Assembly: GCA_039679945.1 (NCBI GenBank)
Contig: JBDKTY010000241.1
Coordinates: 1 to 64,000 of the forward strand
Direction: 5' to 3'
From: SbD1 sp039679945
Lineage (GTDB): Bacteria; Desulfobacterota; Syntrophobacteria; Syntrophobacterales; Syntrophobacteraceae
Length of the DNA: 64,000 nucleotides
Under the pieces are notes generated by a model. The model searched no databases and was not told the DNA's origin. It worked only from the letters and a program-made list of their open reading frames with translations. Below are positions 53,657-62,516 of this stretch, piece after piece (position 1 is the stretch's first letter; each line of letters begins with the position of its first letter). A program made the translations under genes and the position numbers.

Positions 53657-54232
53657 ATGAGACTTCCCTTCCGACACATTCCGATATTCGTGCTTATCGC
53701 CATAATAGCCGCCGGATTTCCTCATAGTCTGGGTGCGTCCGACAATGCGGAAATCGTTGACATGCTCCTGTCCAAGGAAGGCAAACAACTGGAGGTGAGT
53801 TTTCGGATAGATCACTGTTTTACTCCAAAAATGGAGGAAGCCATCCAGAATGGCGTCCCTACGGCCTTCCGGATCAGGGTCGCCATAGAAAAAGCGTCTC
53901 TGTCGCTCGTCAAGTCCCAGGTACTGGATTTTGTTCTCGAACATACTATCAAGTACAACCGCCTGAACAATGAATACCAGGTATACCTGCAGGAACAACC
54001 GCAATCGGTTCTCGTAACCAAGGATTTCGAAGAAGCAAAAAGCTGGATGAGCACCATCAGCAATCTTCCCGTGATTCACACCTGCTGGCTCCGAAATGGC
54101 CAGGAATATACCATCAGGATAAAGGCGGAACTTTCGAAGGTTGCCCTTCCCTATTTTCTCCGCTACATACTCTTTTGGGTATCGCTCTGGGACTTTGAAA
54201 CGGACTGGCAGAAAGTGAACTTCTCGATGTAG
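53657..54232 (+). CDS. Exported DUF4390 protein
   Basis: A 191-residue protein with a signal peptide (PIFVLIAIIAAGFPHSLGA, to ~28). The rest has the DUF4390 pattern: a beta-rich domain with LEVSFRIDHCFTPKMEEAIQ, FVLEHTIKYNRLNNEYQVYL and a final YFLRYILFWVSLWDFETDW. DUF4390 genes commonly sit directly before ntrY-type kinases; here the gap is 3 bp. It may be a periplasmic or membrane-attached partner of the sensor. The start at 53657 has GGGA upstream; an ATG two codons earlier is too close to it. Confidence 0.82.
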   Translation: MRLPFRHIPIFVLIAIIAAGFPHSLGASDNAEIVDMLLSKEGKQLEVSFRIDHCFTPKMEEAIQNGVPTAFRIRVAIEKASLSLVKSQVLDFVLEHTIKYNRLNNEYQVYLQEQPQSVLVTKDFEEAKSWMSTISNLPVIHTCWLRNGQEYTIRIKAELSKVALPYFLRYILFWVSLWDFETDWQKVNFSM

Positions 54233-54235
54233 ACT

Positions 54236-56446
54236 ATGAACCTGCGAAGCAAATTATTCACTGGGAAACACCGTTTGTGGGAACGAATCCTCGTTGCCGC
54301 CTCGCTTTCTCTCATCCTGTGTTTCGGAATTCTCGAAGGGTGGATTTTTCAGCTCCAGTCCGACCTGCCGCTGCCCGGTAATGTCCTCCTGTTCGCCTTC
54401 ATCAACCTTAACGTTCTTCTTCTGCTGCTGCTTGCTTACCTTGTCCTGCGCAATATCGTCAAATTAGTCTTCGAGCGAAAACGCGACATCCTCGGCTCAA
54501 GGCTTAAAACCCGCCTGGTCGCGGCGTCGGTGGGTCTTACCCTCATCCCGGCGATTCCGCTCTTCTGGATCGCCAGCCAGTTCATTTTTTCCAGCCTCGA
54601 CCACTGGTTCAGCACGCAGGTGGAGAAATCCCTGGAAAACTCGGTCCTGCTGGCTAAGCAGTATATTGAAAGGGAACGGGCGAACCTGGTGCTGGACTGC
54701 ACTATCCTGATGCCAAGGATCGCCACCAAGGGCCTTTCGCCCGACCACGGGGAATCGCTGGGACTGCCGGATGATCAGAGGTTTCTTTCACGCAACAAGA
54801 TCGATGCTATTTTCGTCTACGACTCGGCCGGAGTGCTGCGATGGAGTGCACGTCAGGATAATGCTCCGACGATTGACGAAGCCCCTCTCAGGAGCGGCTT
54901 CAAGAAAGAGAAATCACCCGCCTCCAGAATCATAAGCATTGTCCCGGGCGCCCGTGATGCCCTCGCCATCCAACTCGACGTCCCCCAGTACCCGGGCAAA
55001 TCAGCGGAAGGGGAATTGATAGCTGTCAGGCTGCTCCCAGAGCATGTCGCGGAAAGGCTGGATTCCATCACCAGAGGCTACGACAATTACCTCCAGCTCA
55101 AGATGCTCCATCAACCGCTCAAGAAGAGCCATTTCATCACATTCTCCATCGCAACCATTCTCTCGGTATTCGCGGCGGTGTGGTTCGGGTTCTACATGGC
55201 CAAGAATCTCACGGGGCCGATCCAGAACATGCTGATTGCAACACGCAGGATCGCCGACGGAGACCTCGATGTGTGTATCGACTCGGACAGGCAGGATGAA
55301 ATCGGTATGCTGATAGAGTCTTTCAATGGCATGACCGGAGACCTGCGAGAAAGCCGGGAGAAGCTGGATCGCGCATACAAGGTGCTTCAAAGCACCAACC
55401 TGGAGCTTGAAGACCGCCGGCGCTATATGGAGGTGGTGCTCAAGAACATCGCGGCCGGCGTGGTCAGTGTGGATGCGGATGGCAGTATCACCACGATGAA
55501 CAACTCCGCCGAAGCAATTTTCGGACTGACGGCTGAAGAGGTGCGGGGAGAGCACTACCGGAAATACCTCGACCAATCCCACCTGGAGATTATCAAATCA
55601 TTTATGAACTCCTATCGGGACGCCCGCCAGCCATACCTGGAACGTCCGGCGCAGGTGAAGGTTTCCGGGGTCCCCCGGTCCCTGCTCATCAAGGTTAGCG
55701 TGCTTCGCGATGACATGGATCAATACATGGGACTGGTGGTGGTGCTCGATGATTTCACGGAGTTGGAAAAAGCACAGCGGATGGCGGCATGGCGTGAGGT
55801 GGCCCGCCGCATTGCCCACGAAATCAAAAACCCGCTGACCCCAATCCAATTAAGCGCCCAGAGGTTAAGGCGCAAATATGGCCAACTGATCGCCCCTGAA
55901 GGCACCATCTTCGATGAATGCACCAGGACCATAATCCAGCAGGTTGACCATATGAAGCATCTGGTAAATGAGTTTTCGAGGTTCGCTCGACTGCCCAAGG
56001 CGCGCCTGTCTCCCCACAACCTCTCCGATATCGTGGAAGAAGGCCTCAGCCTTTATCGCCACAATTTCAGCCGTATAGTCTTCCGGCTGGAGAAAGACGA
56101 CGCAATGCCCCCGCTCAGGCTGGACCGGGACCAGTTCAGGCAGGTAATCATCAACTTGCTCGAAAACGCCGTGCAGGCAATCGATCAACGGAACGGAGAA
56201 GTGTCAATCCGGCTCGCCTATGACCCTGTTCTCAAAATTGCGCGCCTGGAGTGCGCCGACACCGGCCATGGAATAGCATCGGAGGAACGGCTTAAAGTCT
56301 TCGAGCCCTACTATTCGACCAAGGAAAAGGGAACAGGCCTGGGACTGGCGATTGTATCCAACATCATCGCGGATCATAACGGGTTTATCAGAGTGCGCGG
56401 TAATGAACCGAATGGCACCATATTTACAATCGAGCTTCCGGGATGA
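54236..56446 (+). CDS. ntrY: NtrY-type membrane sensor histidine kinase
   Basis: A 736-residue kinase. The N-terminal membrane part has two to four helices (about 15-35, 47-67 and 93-115) with an extracytoplasmic stretch and another helix near 300. Then a HAMP domain (~315-370), a PAS domain (~400-500), HisKA with the phospho-acceptor in RRIAHEIKNPLTPIQLSAQR, and a HATPase domain with NLLENAVQAI, ECADTGHGI and GTGLGLAIV. It matches NtrY, which senses nitrogen or redox status. It follows DUF4390 by 3 bp; ntrX follows after 392 bp. Confidence 0.9.
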   Translation: MNLRSKLFTGKHRLWERILVAASLSLILCFGILEGWIFQLQSDLPLPGNVLLFAFINLNVLLLLLLAYLVLRNIVKLVFERKRDILGSRLKTRLVAASVGLTLIPAIPLFWIASQFIFSSLDHWFSTQVEKSLENSVLLAKQYIERERANLVLDCTILMPRIATKGLSPDHGESLGLPDDQRFLSRNKIDAIFVYDSAGVLRWSARQDNAPTIDEAPLRSGFKKEKSPASRIISIVPGARDALAIQLDVPQYPGKSAEGELIAVRLLPEHVAERLDSITRGYDNYLQLKMLHQPLKKSHFITFSIATILSVFAAVWFGFYMAKNLTGPIQNMLIATRRIADGDLDVCIDSDRQDEIGMLIESFNGMTGDLRESREKLDRAYKVLQSTNLELEDRRRYMEVVLKNIAAGVVSVDADGSITTMNNSAEAIFGLTAEEVRGEHYRKYLDQSHLEIIKSFMNSYRDARQPYLERPAQVKVSGVPRSLLIKVSVLRDDMDQYMGLVVVLDDFTELEKAQRMAAWREVARRIAHEIKNPLTPIQLSAQRLRRKYGQLIAPEGTIFDECTRTIIQQVDHMKHLVNEFSRFARLPKARLSPHNLSDIVEEGLSLYRHNFSRIVFRLEKDDAMPPLRLDRDQFRQVIINLLENAVQAIDQRNGEVSIRLAYDPVLKIARLECADTGHGIASEERLKVFEPYYSTKEKGTGLGLAIVSNIIADHNGFIRVRGNEPNGTIFTIELPG

Positions 56447-56838
56447 AAGGGGGCCGTGACGGGCGAACCCGCCGAGTGCGTACGCTCGAGCCTCGATACC
56501 TCTCGCTGAATATCTTTTGAGAGTACGCGATATAAAAGACTTGCGCCGCTGACCGGGGCAGCCCTCCCTCGTCATGCGGAAACCGGAACTCTCCCCTGTT
56601 CGCCCAGGGCGCCGAAGGGTCAAACGGGCCTGGATGACGCATTGGACGCGGCTTTTGTCCGCCTGCTGCCGGCGTATTGCCATGCGAATGCGGGTTTTAT
56701 TCAGCTCGGCGCGAACCGGGGGGAGAGTCCGCTTCCGGCCGGGTACTGTTTCACCTCATAGGGGTTTTGGGAGATAAACGGCCGGATCAGGCGCTTCTTG
56801 AACGTGAATTCATATCAGAACGGAATGTACATGCCATC
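56447..56838. other. Intergenic region ntrY-ntrX with a dispersed repeat
   Basis: 392 bp, unusually long for this gene pair, which is normally overlapping or closely spaced. Copy D of the repeat is at 56666-56724. The ntrX frame stays open upstream as far as the repeat, but that extension is not protein-like. Confidence 0.6.
56666..56724 (+). repeat. Dispersed intergenic repeat, copy D
   Basis: Begins CTGCCGGCGTATTGCCATGC, has GCGAAT/ATTC-GC arms around a G/T-rich loop, and ends CTCGGCGCGAACCGGGGGG. It sits between ntrY and ntrX and probably separates them. Confidence 0.6.
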
Positions 56839-58224
56839 ATGAAGCAAAAAGTACTGATAGTAGATGACGAAATAAGCATCCTCCAGTCTCTCAGCGGCAT
56901 ACTGCTAGATGAAGGCTACGGAATCAGCACGGCATCATCCGGCGACGAGGCCCTCGATCAGGCAAAAAGAGATCCTCCGGACCTTATCCTGCTGGACGTG
57001 TGGATGCCCGGGACAGACGGTTTAACGGTGCTTGAGCAGATAAAGAAGCTCTCACCCCAGATGCCGGTTATCATCATCTCCGGCCATGGAACAATCGAAA
57101 CCGCCGTCAAGGCTACCAGGATGGGGGCTTTCGACTTCCTCGAAAAACCACTCTCCATCGACAGGGTGCTTGTCTCAATCCAGAACGCCATCGAGTTTTC
57201 CCGACTGGAGGAAGAAAACCGCATTTTGCGGAAGAAGGCCAATAAAACCAGTAGGATAACTGGAAACAGCACTGCGGTCCTGGCCTTGCGTGAGCAGATA
57301 ATGCGCGCGGCCCCCACCAATGCCACCGTGCTCATCACGGGTGAAAACGGGACGGGAAAAGAACTGGCCGCGCGTTTGATCCACCTGTCCAGCCGTCGAA
57401 GCAACCGGCCCATGATCGAGGTCAACTGCGCGGCGATACCCGAAGAGTTGATTGAAAGCGAATTGTTCGGCCATGAGAAAGGCGCGTTTACCGGTGCTCA
57501 TGAAAGACGCAAGGGCAAGTTCGACTCGGCGAATGGAGGCACCCTTTTTCTTGATGAAATCGGGGACATGAGCCTGAGGACGCAGGCAAAAATCCTCAGA
57601 ATCATACAGGAACAGGTATTTGAAAGGGTGGGAGGCTCCCATTCGGTGCAGGTTGACGTGCGGATCGTCGCGGCCACCAACAAGGAACTGCGGCGGGAAA
57701 TAGAACTCGGCCGCTTCCGCCAGGATCTGTACTACCGCCTGAACGTCATTCCCATATTTGTCCCCCCCTTGAGGGAACGCCTTGAGGACATACCGCTCCT
57801 GGTCGAAAACTTTGCAACCGAACTTGCGGGCGAAAGCGCGCTGGGCAAGAAGATAATAGACTCTTCGATCTATCCTGTCCTTCAGCAGTACTCCTGGCCG
57901 GGAAATATCCGGGAGCTGAAGAATTTTATCGAACGGCTCATAATCATGACCCCGGGCCAGATGATCGGCCCCGGAGACCTGCCCCCCGAATTCCAGCAGT
58001 CATCACGGAGCAATATCGGCGAAGCATCCTATTTCCAGTGCTCAACGCTTAAAGAAGCCCGCTCTTGCTTCGAGCGCGACTACCTGCTGAAGAAGCTGGA
58101 GGAAAACAACTGGAACATTTCGGTTACGGCTGGCCATATAGGCCTTGAAAGGACTCACCTGCATCGAAAGCTGAAAGCGCTTGGCATAAAGGAAAATGGA
58201 CTGAATGACGCGGGAGCGGACTGA
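56839..58224 (+). CDS. ntrX: NtrX-type sigma-54 response regulator
   Basis: A 461-residue regulator. Receiver with phospho-acceptor D53 (LILLDVWMPGTDG), a sigma-54 interaction AAA+ domain with Walker A GENGTGKE, GAFTGA and LFLDEIGDM, and a C-terminal Fis-type helix-turn-helix (ERDYLLKKLEENNWNIS). The start at 56839 gives MKQKVLIVDDE, the normal receiver beginning. The longer open frame to 56677 includes repeat sequence. The ribosome binding site is weak. The cognate sensor is ntrY. Confidence 0.92.
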   Translation: MKQKVLIVDDEISILQSLSGILLDEGYGISTASSGDEALDQAKRDPPDLILLDVWMPGTDGLTVLEQIKKLSPQMPVIIISGHGTIETAVKATRMGAFDFLEKPLSIDRVLVSIQNAIEFSRLEEENRILRKKANKTSRITGNSTAVLALREQIMRAAPTNATVLITGENGTGKELAARLIHLSSRRSNRPMIEVNCAAIPEELIESELFGHEKGAFTGAHERRKGKFDSANGGTLFLDEIGDMSLRTQAKILRIIQEQVFERVGGSHSVQVDVRIVAATNKELRREIELGRFRQDLYYRLNVIPIFVPPLRERLEDIPLLVENFATELAGESALGKKIIDSSIYPVLQQYSWPGNIRELKNFIERLIIMTPGQMIGPGDLPPEFQQSSRSNIGEASYFQCSTLKEARSCFERDYLLKKLEENNWNISVTAGHIGLERTHLHRKLKALGIKENGLNDAGAD

Positions 58225-58707
58225 AACCGCCCCTTTTCGAAACCGCCGGAATACGCGCGCCGCCAAGTCATCCCTGTTCCCCTATCAGCCCGGGACCTTT
58301 CTTTCCTTACAGCCCGGCCGCGGCTCAAATAGCATAAGCACAGCCGCTCTTGATGTATTTTTCTTGACTTGTAGCCCATACACATTTAGTCTGAAATGGC
58401 ATTTTTTAAGCAGAGCCTAGTGTTTTGTGTCCACTAAACGTGAAATATTTCACTATTCGAAAGGAGGATTGTTCTTTTCTGAAGAAATGTCACCACGGAA
58501 TCTCGCAGGGAGGATGTTCCAGAGAGAATTAGTAGGCATTGTCATACTAGACCAGGCAATAATTTGTAGTTGAGATATTCTTGAAAGGATTAGGCAAAAG
58601 ACGCACGCACGCACGCGCAATAAGTTGATTATTCAGTTCCAACCAACGAGTACGATGGCCATTGTGAATCAATAAATGAATTTTCAGTTACCATCAGGAG
58701 GAAATCA
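58225..58707. other. Intergenic region upstream of the formate/nitrite channel
   Basis: 483 bp, AT-richer than the surroundings. It contains a GG-N10-GC element at 58397-58412, a (GCAC) tandem run at about 58601-58618 and AGGAGG before the channel gene. No gene is seen. Confidence 0.5.
58397..58412 (+). promoter_or_regulatory. Possible sigma-54 promoter element
   Basis: TGGCATTTTTTAAGCA has the essential GG and GC spaced by exactly 10 bp, and TGGCA matches the -24 box. The -12 half (AAGC for TTGC) is weaker. It lies just after the sigma-54 activator gene and ~300 bp before the channel gene. A TTGACT at about 58364 gives a competing sigma-70 reading. Confidence 0.35.
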
Positions 58708-59619
58708 ATGAGTAATGGTGCCCTCTCTTTTGACGCTCTCCTGCCAAAGGACATGGCAGTCAAAGCCGAAAATATCGGGATTGCAAAAGCCGGTCTCGGC
58801 GCTTACAAGATGTTTGCCCTGGCCATTCTTGCCGGCGCATTCATCGCAATGGGCGCGAATTACGCCACGACTGTATGGTCCGGTTTGGCGGGGGCCGGCG
58901 TACCTTACGGCCTTCAGCGGCTCGCTGGAGGCCTGGTGTTCGCCACGGGCCTCATCATGGTTGTCATAGGCGGCTCGGAACTCTTCACGGGAAACTGCCT
59001 CATTCCGATGGCCTGGGCCAATAACAAGGTGAGCACGGGCGCAATGCTTCGCAACTGGGTCATTGTCTACCTTGGCAACTTCGTCGGATCAGTTCTGACC
59101 GCATACATGGTCTTCTTGGGTGGACAGCACAAGTTCGGGGGAGGCGCCGTGGGCCTGAGCGCCCTGGGAATCGGTGTAGCCAAGACAAGCCTTGACTTCA
59201 TCCCATGCATCGCACTGGCCATATTCTGTAACGCGCTCGTCTGCATGGCGGTCTGGATGTGTTTTGGCTCGCGCAGCACCGGTGATAAAGTGCTTGTAAT
59301 CCTGCCTCCGATATCAGCATTCGTTGCATGCGGGTTCGAGCACTGCGTCGCCAATATGTATTTCATTCCATCGGCGCTTTTCATCAAGGATCTCGATCCC
59401 GTCTATTTTGCGACTGTTGCCGAAAAGCTCAAGGACGGCGGCGCAATACTGACCTGGGGCAACTTTTTCAGCCGCAATCTTTTGCCTGCAACCATCGGGA
59501 ATATTATTGGCGGTGCGCTGATGGTCGGCCTCATGTACTGGTTCATCTTCCTTCGCCCGAGTTGGACCGGCAAGGCCGCGGAAGGCGGAGTCCCCGCGGC
59601 TGGAGCGGTGAAGAAGTAG
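58708..59619 (+). CDS. Formate/nitrite transporter family channel
   Basis: A 303-residue inner-membrane protein with six helices. Family marks: AYKMFALAILAGAFIAMGA, GLVFATGLIMVVIGGSELFTGN, the Leu/Ser-type omega loop region, and GFEHCVANMYFIP containing the central pore His. Homologues carry formate (FocA), nitrite (NirC) or hydrosulfide. The formate dehydrogenase genes converging on it make formate the best guess. AGGAGG precedes the ATG. The gene symbol focA is withheld because selectivity cannot be read from the sequence. Confidence 0.9.
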   Translation: MSNGALSFDALLPKDMAVKAENIGIAKAGLGAYKMFALAILAGAFIAMGANYATTVWSGLAGAGVPYGLQRLAGGLVFATGLIMVVIGGSELFTGNCLIPMAWANNKVSTGAMLRNWVIVYLGNFVGSVLTAYMVFLGGQHKFGGGAVGLSALGIGVAKTSLDFIPCIALAIFCNALVCMAVWMCFGSRSTGDKVLVILPPISAFVACGFEHCVANMYFIPSALFIKDLDPVYFATVAEKLKDGGAILTWGNFFSRNLLPATIGNIIGGALMVGLMYWFIFLRPSWTGKAAEGGVPAAGAVKK

Positions 59620-59629
59620 GAAGTGATAT

Positions 59630-59665
59630 GCCCAGCCTTTTCGAAAGGGCTGGGCAATCCTGTTT
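59630..59665 (+). terminator. Hairpin after the channel gene
   Basis: GCCCAGCC (59630-59637) pairs with GGGCTGGGC (59647-59655), followed by AATCCTGTTTT. It is 11 bp past the stop codon. Confidence 0.7.
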
Positions 59666-59724
59666 TACACAGTTCATAAATGCATATTCTGGATAGCCAG
59701 GGACTGCGACATTATGCGAGGCTG

Positions 59725-59757
59725 GGGGGGGGCGGAATCCGCTCCCCCCTTTTTTTG
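59725..59757 (+). terminator. G/C-run hairpin with T-tract
   Basis: A run of G then GCGG pairs with CCGC and a run of C, with an AAT loop, followed by seven T residues to 59757. It lies between the converging channel and fdhA genes and ends plus-strand transcription. Confidence 0.75.
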
Positions 59758-59795
59758 AGAAGGGCGGAGAGAGTCCGCCCGACCACGATGGCTTC

Positions 59796-62495
59796 TTACG
59801 CGGCCTTTTCCACTCTTACAGCGCAGATTTTGTATTCCGGAATCTTAGCCTGTGGATCGAGCGCGGCAATAGTAAGGTGATTAGCCGCGGACTCGGAATA
59901 GTGGAAAGGAATAAAGAGAGTACCCACTTCCGTGATATCGCCGACCAGCGCCCTGGCGGTAAGCGTACCTCGCCTTGAAGTCACCTTTACCATCTCCCCG
60001 TTCACCACACCCAGCGTTTCGGCATCCTTCCGGTTTAGCTCGACAAAACAATCGGGGGCGCAACTATTCAAGCCCTCCGAGCGCCGGGTCATCGTTCCCG
60101 TGTGATACTGAAAAAGAACCCTGCCGGTGGTTAAGAGGAAGGGGTATTCGGAATCAGTTGGTTCCGCGGGAGGCATCCACTCACAGGCATGGAATTTTCC
60201 CTTGCCCCGGGCAAACTTATCCTTGTGCAGGAATTTGGTTCCCGGGTGGTCTTTCGTCGGACAGGGCCAGTGTATCCCGCCCTTATCCAGCCGGTCGTAA
60301 TTCATGCCCGCATACGAGGGGGTGACCCTTGCCATTTCATCAAATATGGCCTCGGCATTAGGATATTTCATCCTGTAGCCCATGCGCTCCGCGATCTGGC
60401 AAGTGATCTCCCAGTCCGCTCTGGCCTGCCCTGGTGGATTGACGGCTTTTCGGACCCGTTGCACTCGCCTTTCGGTATTTGAGAAGGTGCCTTCTTTTTC
60501 GGCAAAACAGGCGGCGGGCAGCACTACGTCCGCTATCTGAGCCGTTTCCGTGAGAAAGATGTCCTGAACCACCAGGAAATCGAGCTTTCTCAAACCATCT
60601 TCGACATGATGCAGGTCAGGATCGCTCATCATCGGGTTTTCACCAACCACCATGAGAGCTTTGATTCCGCCCTTCGCGGCCGAGTTGATTACTTCAACGA
60701 TGGTAAGTCCCGGCTTGTCCGGGATAGTATCCACACTCCAGAACTTCGCGAATTTGTCACGCACCTCGGGCACCGTGACCGACTGGTAAGCAGTAAGCAC
60801 GTTGGGAAGACAGCCCATGTCGCATGCCCCCTGCACATTATTCTGCCCGCGAAGGGGATTTACGCCTCCCGATTCAATCCCGATGTTTCCGCAGAGCATC
60901 GCAAGATTCGCCACGCTCTTTACGGTGTCCGTGCCATTGATGTGTTGGGTTATTCCCATCGCGTAAGCGATAGCAGCGGCGGGAGCCCGTGCATAAAGCC
61001 GGGCAGCCGCTCTCAGGTCATCGGCGGGGATGCCGCTGATAGCTTCCACCTTCTCCGGGGTATAAGCGGCAACGGTTTGAGCCAGCACGTCGAAATCTTC
61101 CATCCGGTTCTCGACGTACTCAATATCATGGAGTTTCTCGGCAATGATCACATGCATCATGCCGTTGAGCCAGGCAACATCGGACCCGGGTTTTTGACGA
61201 AGCCAGATCTCGGCGAAGTCCACCAAATCGATTCTTCTGGGGTCCGCCACAATCAGCTTTGTCTTCCCGCTGAGCACACCGCGCTTGATATACGAGGAAA
61301 TAACAGGATGCATCTCCCTGGTATTCGAACCAGTGAGCAATATTACGTCGGATCGTTCCATCTCCTCGATGGAATTAGTCATCGCTCCACTCCCGAAAGC
61401 GGCGGCCAGACCGACCACCGTTGAGGAGTGTCAGAGGCGCGCGCAGTGATCGATATTGTTGGTTCCGATCACCGCGCGGGCAAATTTGGACAGGAGATAG
61501 TTTTCTTCATTCGTACAGCGGGCCGAGGAGAAGAAGGCAAGCGAATCGGGACCGCTTTCGGCCTTGATCTTGCCGAACTTGCCCGCGACAAGGTCAAGAG
61601 CCTCATCCCAGCTTGCCTCCTCCAGACAACCATTCTTCCGGATAAGCGGCATTTTCAGCCTGTCCGGGTGATTGATGAAATCCATCCCAAAGCGCCCCTT
61701 CACGCAGAGGCTTCCCCTGTTCGGCCCCGGAGTATCGGGGTTCGTGGTAACCTTGACTACTTCATTGTCCTTGACGTTGAGTTCGAGCTGGCACCCCACG
61801 CCGCAGTAGACACAGGTCGTGGCCGTCTTTTTCAGCTCCCATGACCTGCCCTTGAAGCGGGCCTGCTTATGCGTGAGCGCTCCTGTCGGGCATGCCGCGA
61901 CACACTCGCCGCAGAATGCGCAGTTCGAATCCTTTAACGTCCCTCCGTTGAAGGTCGTGATAAAAGAATCGGACCCGCGGGCCGCGATGTCGATCACTCC
62001 ATTAACCTGTACGGAGAGACATCCCCGGACACACCGCCCGCAGAGGACGCACTTGTTCGGATCGCGCACGATCATCGCACTTGTGTCATCCACGGCCTTG
62101 GGGACAAAATCGGTCTTGAACCGCACGGTGTCGATCCCATGCTCGTAGACCAGATTCTGCAGTTCGCATTCGCCGTTCTTCTCACACATGAGGCAGTTGT
62201 GGTCACCATACGCCAGCAGCAACTCCAGCACGGTTTTTCGCACCCGTACCAGCCGATCGGTATGGGTAGTAATCTTCATCCCATCCGTGGCTGGAGTTGT
62301 GCACGACGGAGGAAGCCCACGCATGTTTTCAATTTCCACTATGCAGAGACGGCATCCTCCGTAAGGCGGCATCTTTGGGTGATAGCACAGGGTCGGGACT
62401 TTGATGTCGTTTTCACGACACACTTCGAGCACTGTCTGCCCTTTTCTGCCCCGAACGCTCATTCCATTTATCGTCAGTGTCAGTCTATCGTCCAT
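59796..62495 (-). CDS. fdhA: Selenocysteine-containing NAD-linked formate dehydrogenase, alpha subunit
   Basis: One 899-residue selenoprotein, split in two by an in-frame UGA at 61431-61433 (codon 355). Reading through gives NNIDHCARL-U-HSSTVVGLAAAFGSGAMTNS, which matches the Sec site of formate dehydrogenase H (CARVUHGPSVAGL). A SECIS hairpin follows the UGA directly. Domains: a NuoG-like N-terminus with a [2Fe-2S] (C37, C48, C51, C65), the NCLMCEKNGEC cluster, two [4Fe-4S] motifs (CVLCGRCVRGC, CAFCGECVAAC), then the Mo/W domain with its own CVYCGVGC cluster and the C-terminal pterin-binding domain. It oxidises formate or reduces CO2, exchanging electrons with the flavoprotein subunit encoded 21 bp upstream. 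The GTG at 61418, seen by ordinary gene callers as a separate start, is not a real one. Confidence 0.95.
61400..61433 (-). promoter_or_regulatory. SECIS element of fdhA
   Basis: Counting from the U of UGA, an 8-bp stem pairs positions 14-21 with 27-34 around the pentaloop GGUCU at 22-26. Every pair is Watson-Crick or G-U. The E. coli fdhF SECIS has the same GGUCU loop at the same distance from its UGA. SelB binds this structure to decode UGA as selenocysteine. Confidence 0.92.
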
Positions 62496-62516
62496 TTTTC
62501 CTCTCTTCGTCTCCCG

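Noticed and set aside
58601..58618. (GCAC) tandem run as a CRISPR or phase-variation tract
   Set aside because: It is only about four units, with no spacers, and is not inside a coding region or between promoter boxes.
59796..61418. Separate formate dehydrogenase fragment starting at GTG 61418, or fdhA as a pseudogene
   Set aside because: The UGA is at the exact selenocysteine site and is followed by a correctly placed SECIS hairpin, so read-through is the better explanation than a nonsense mutation.
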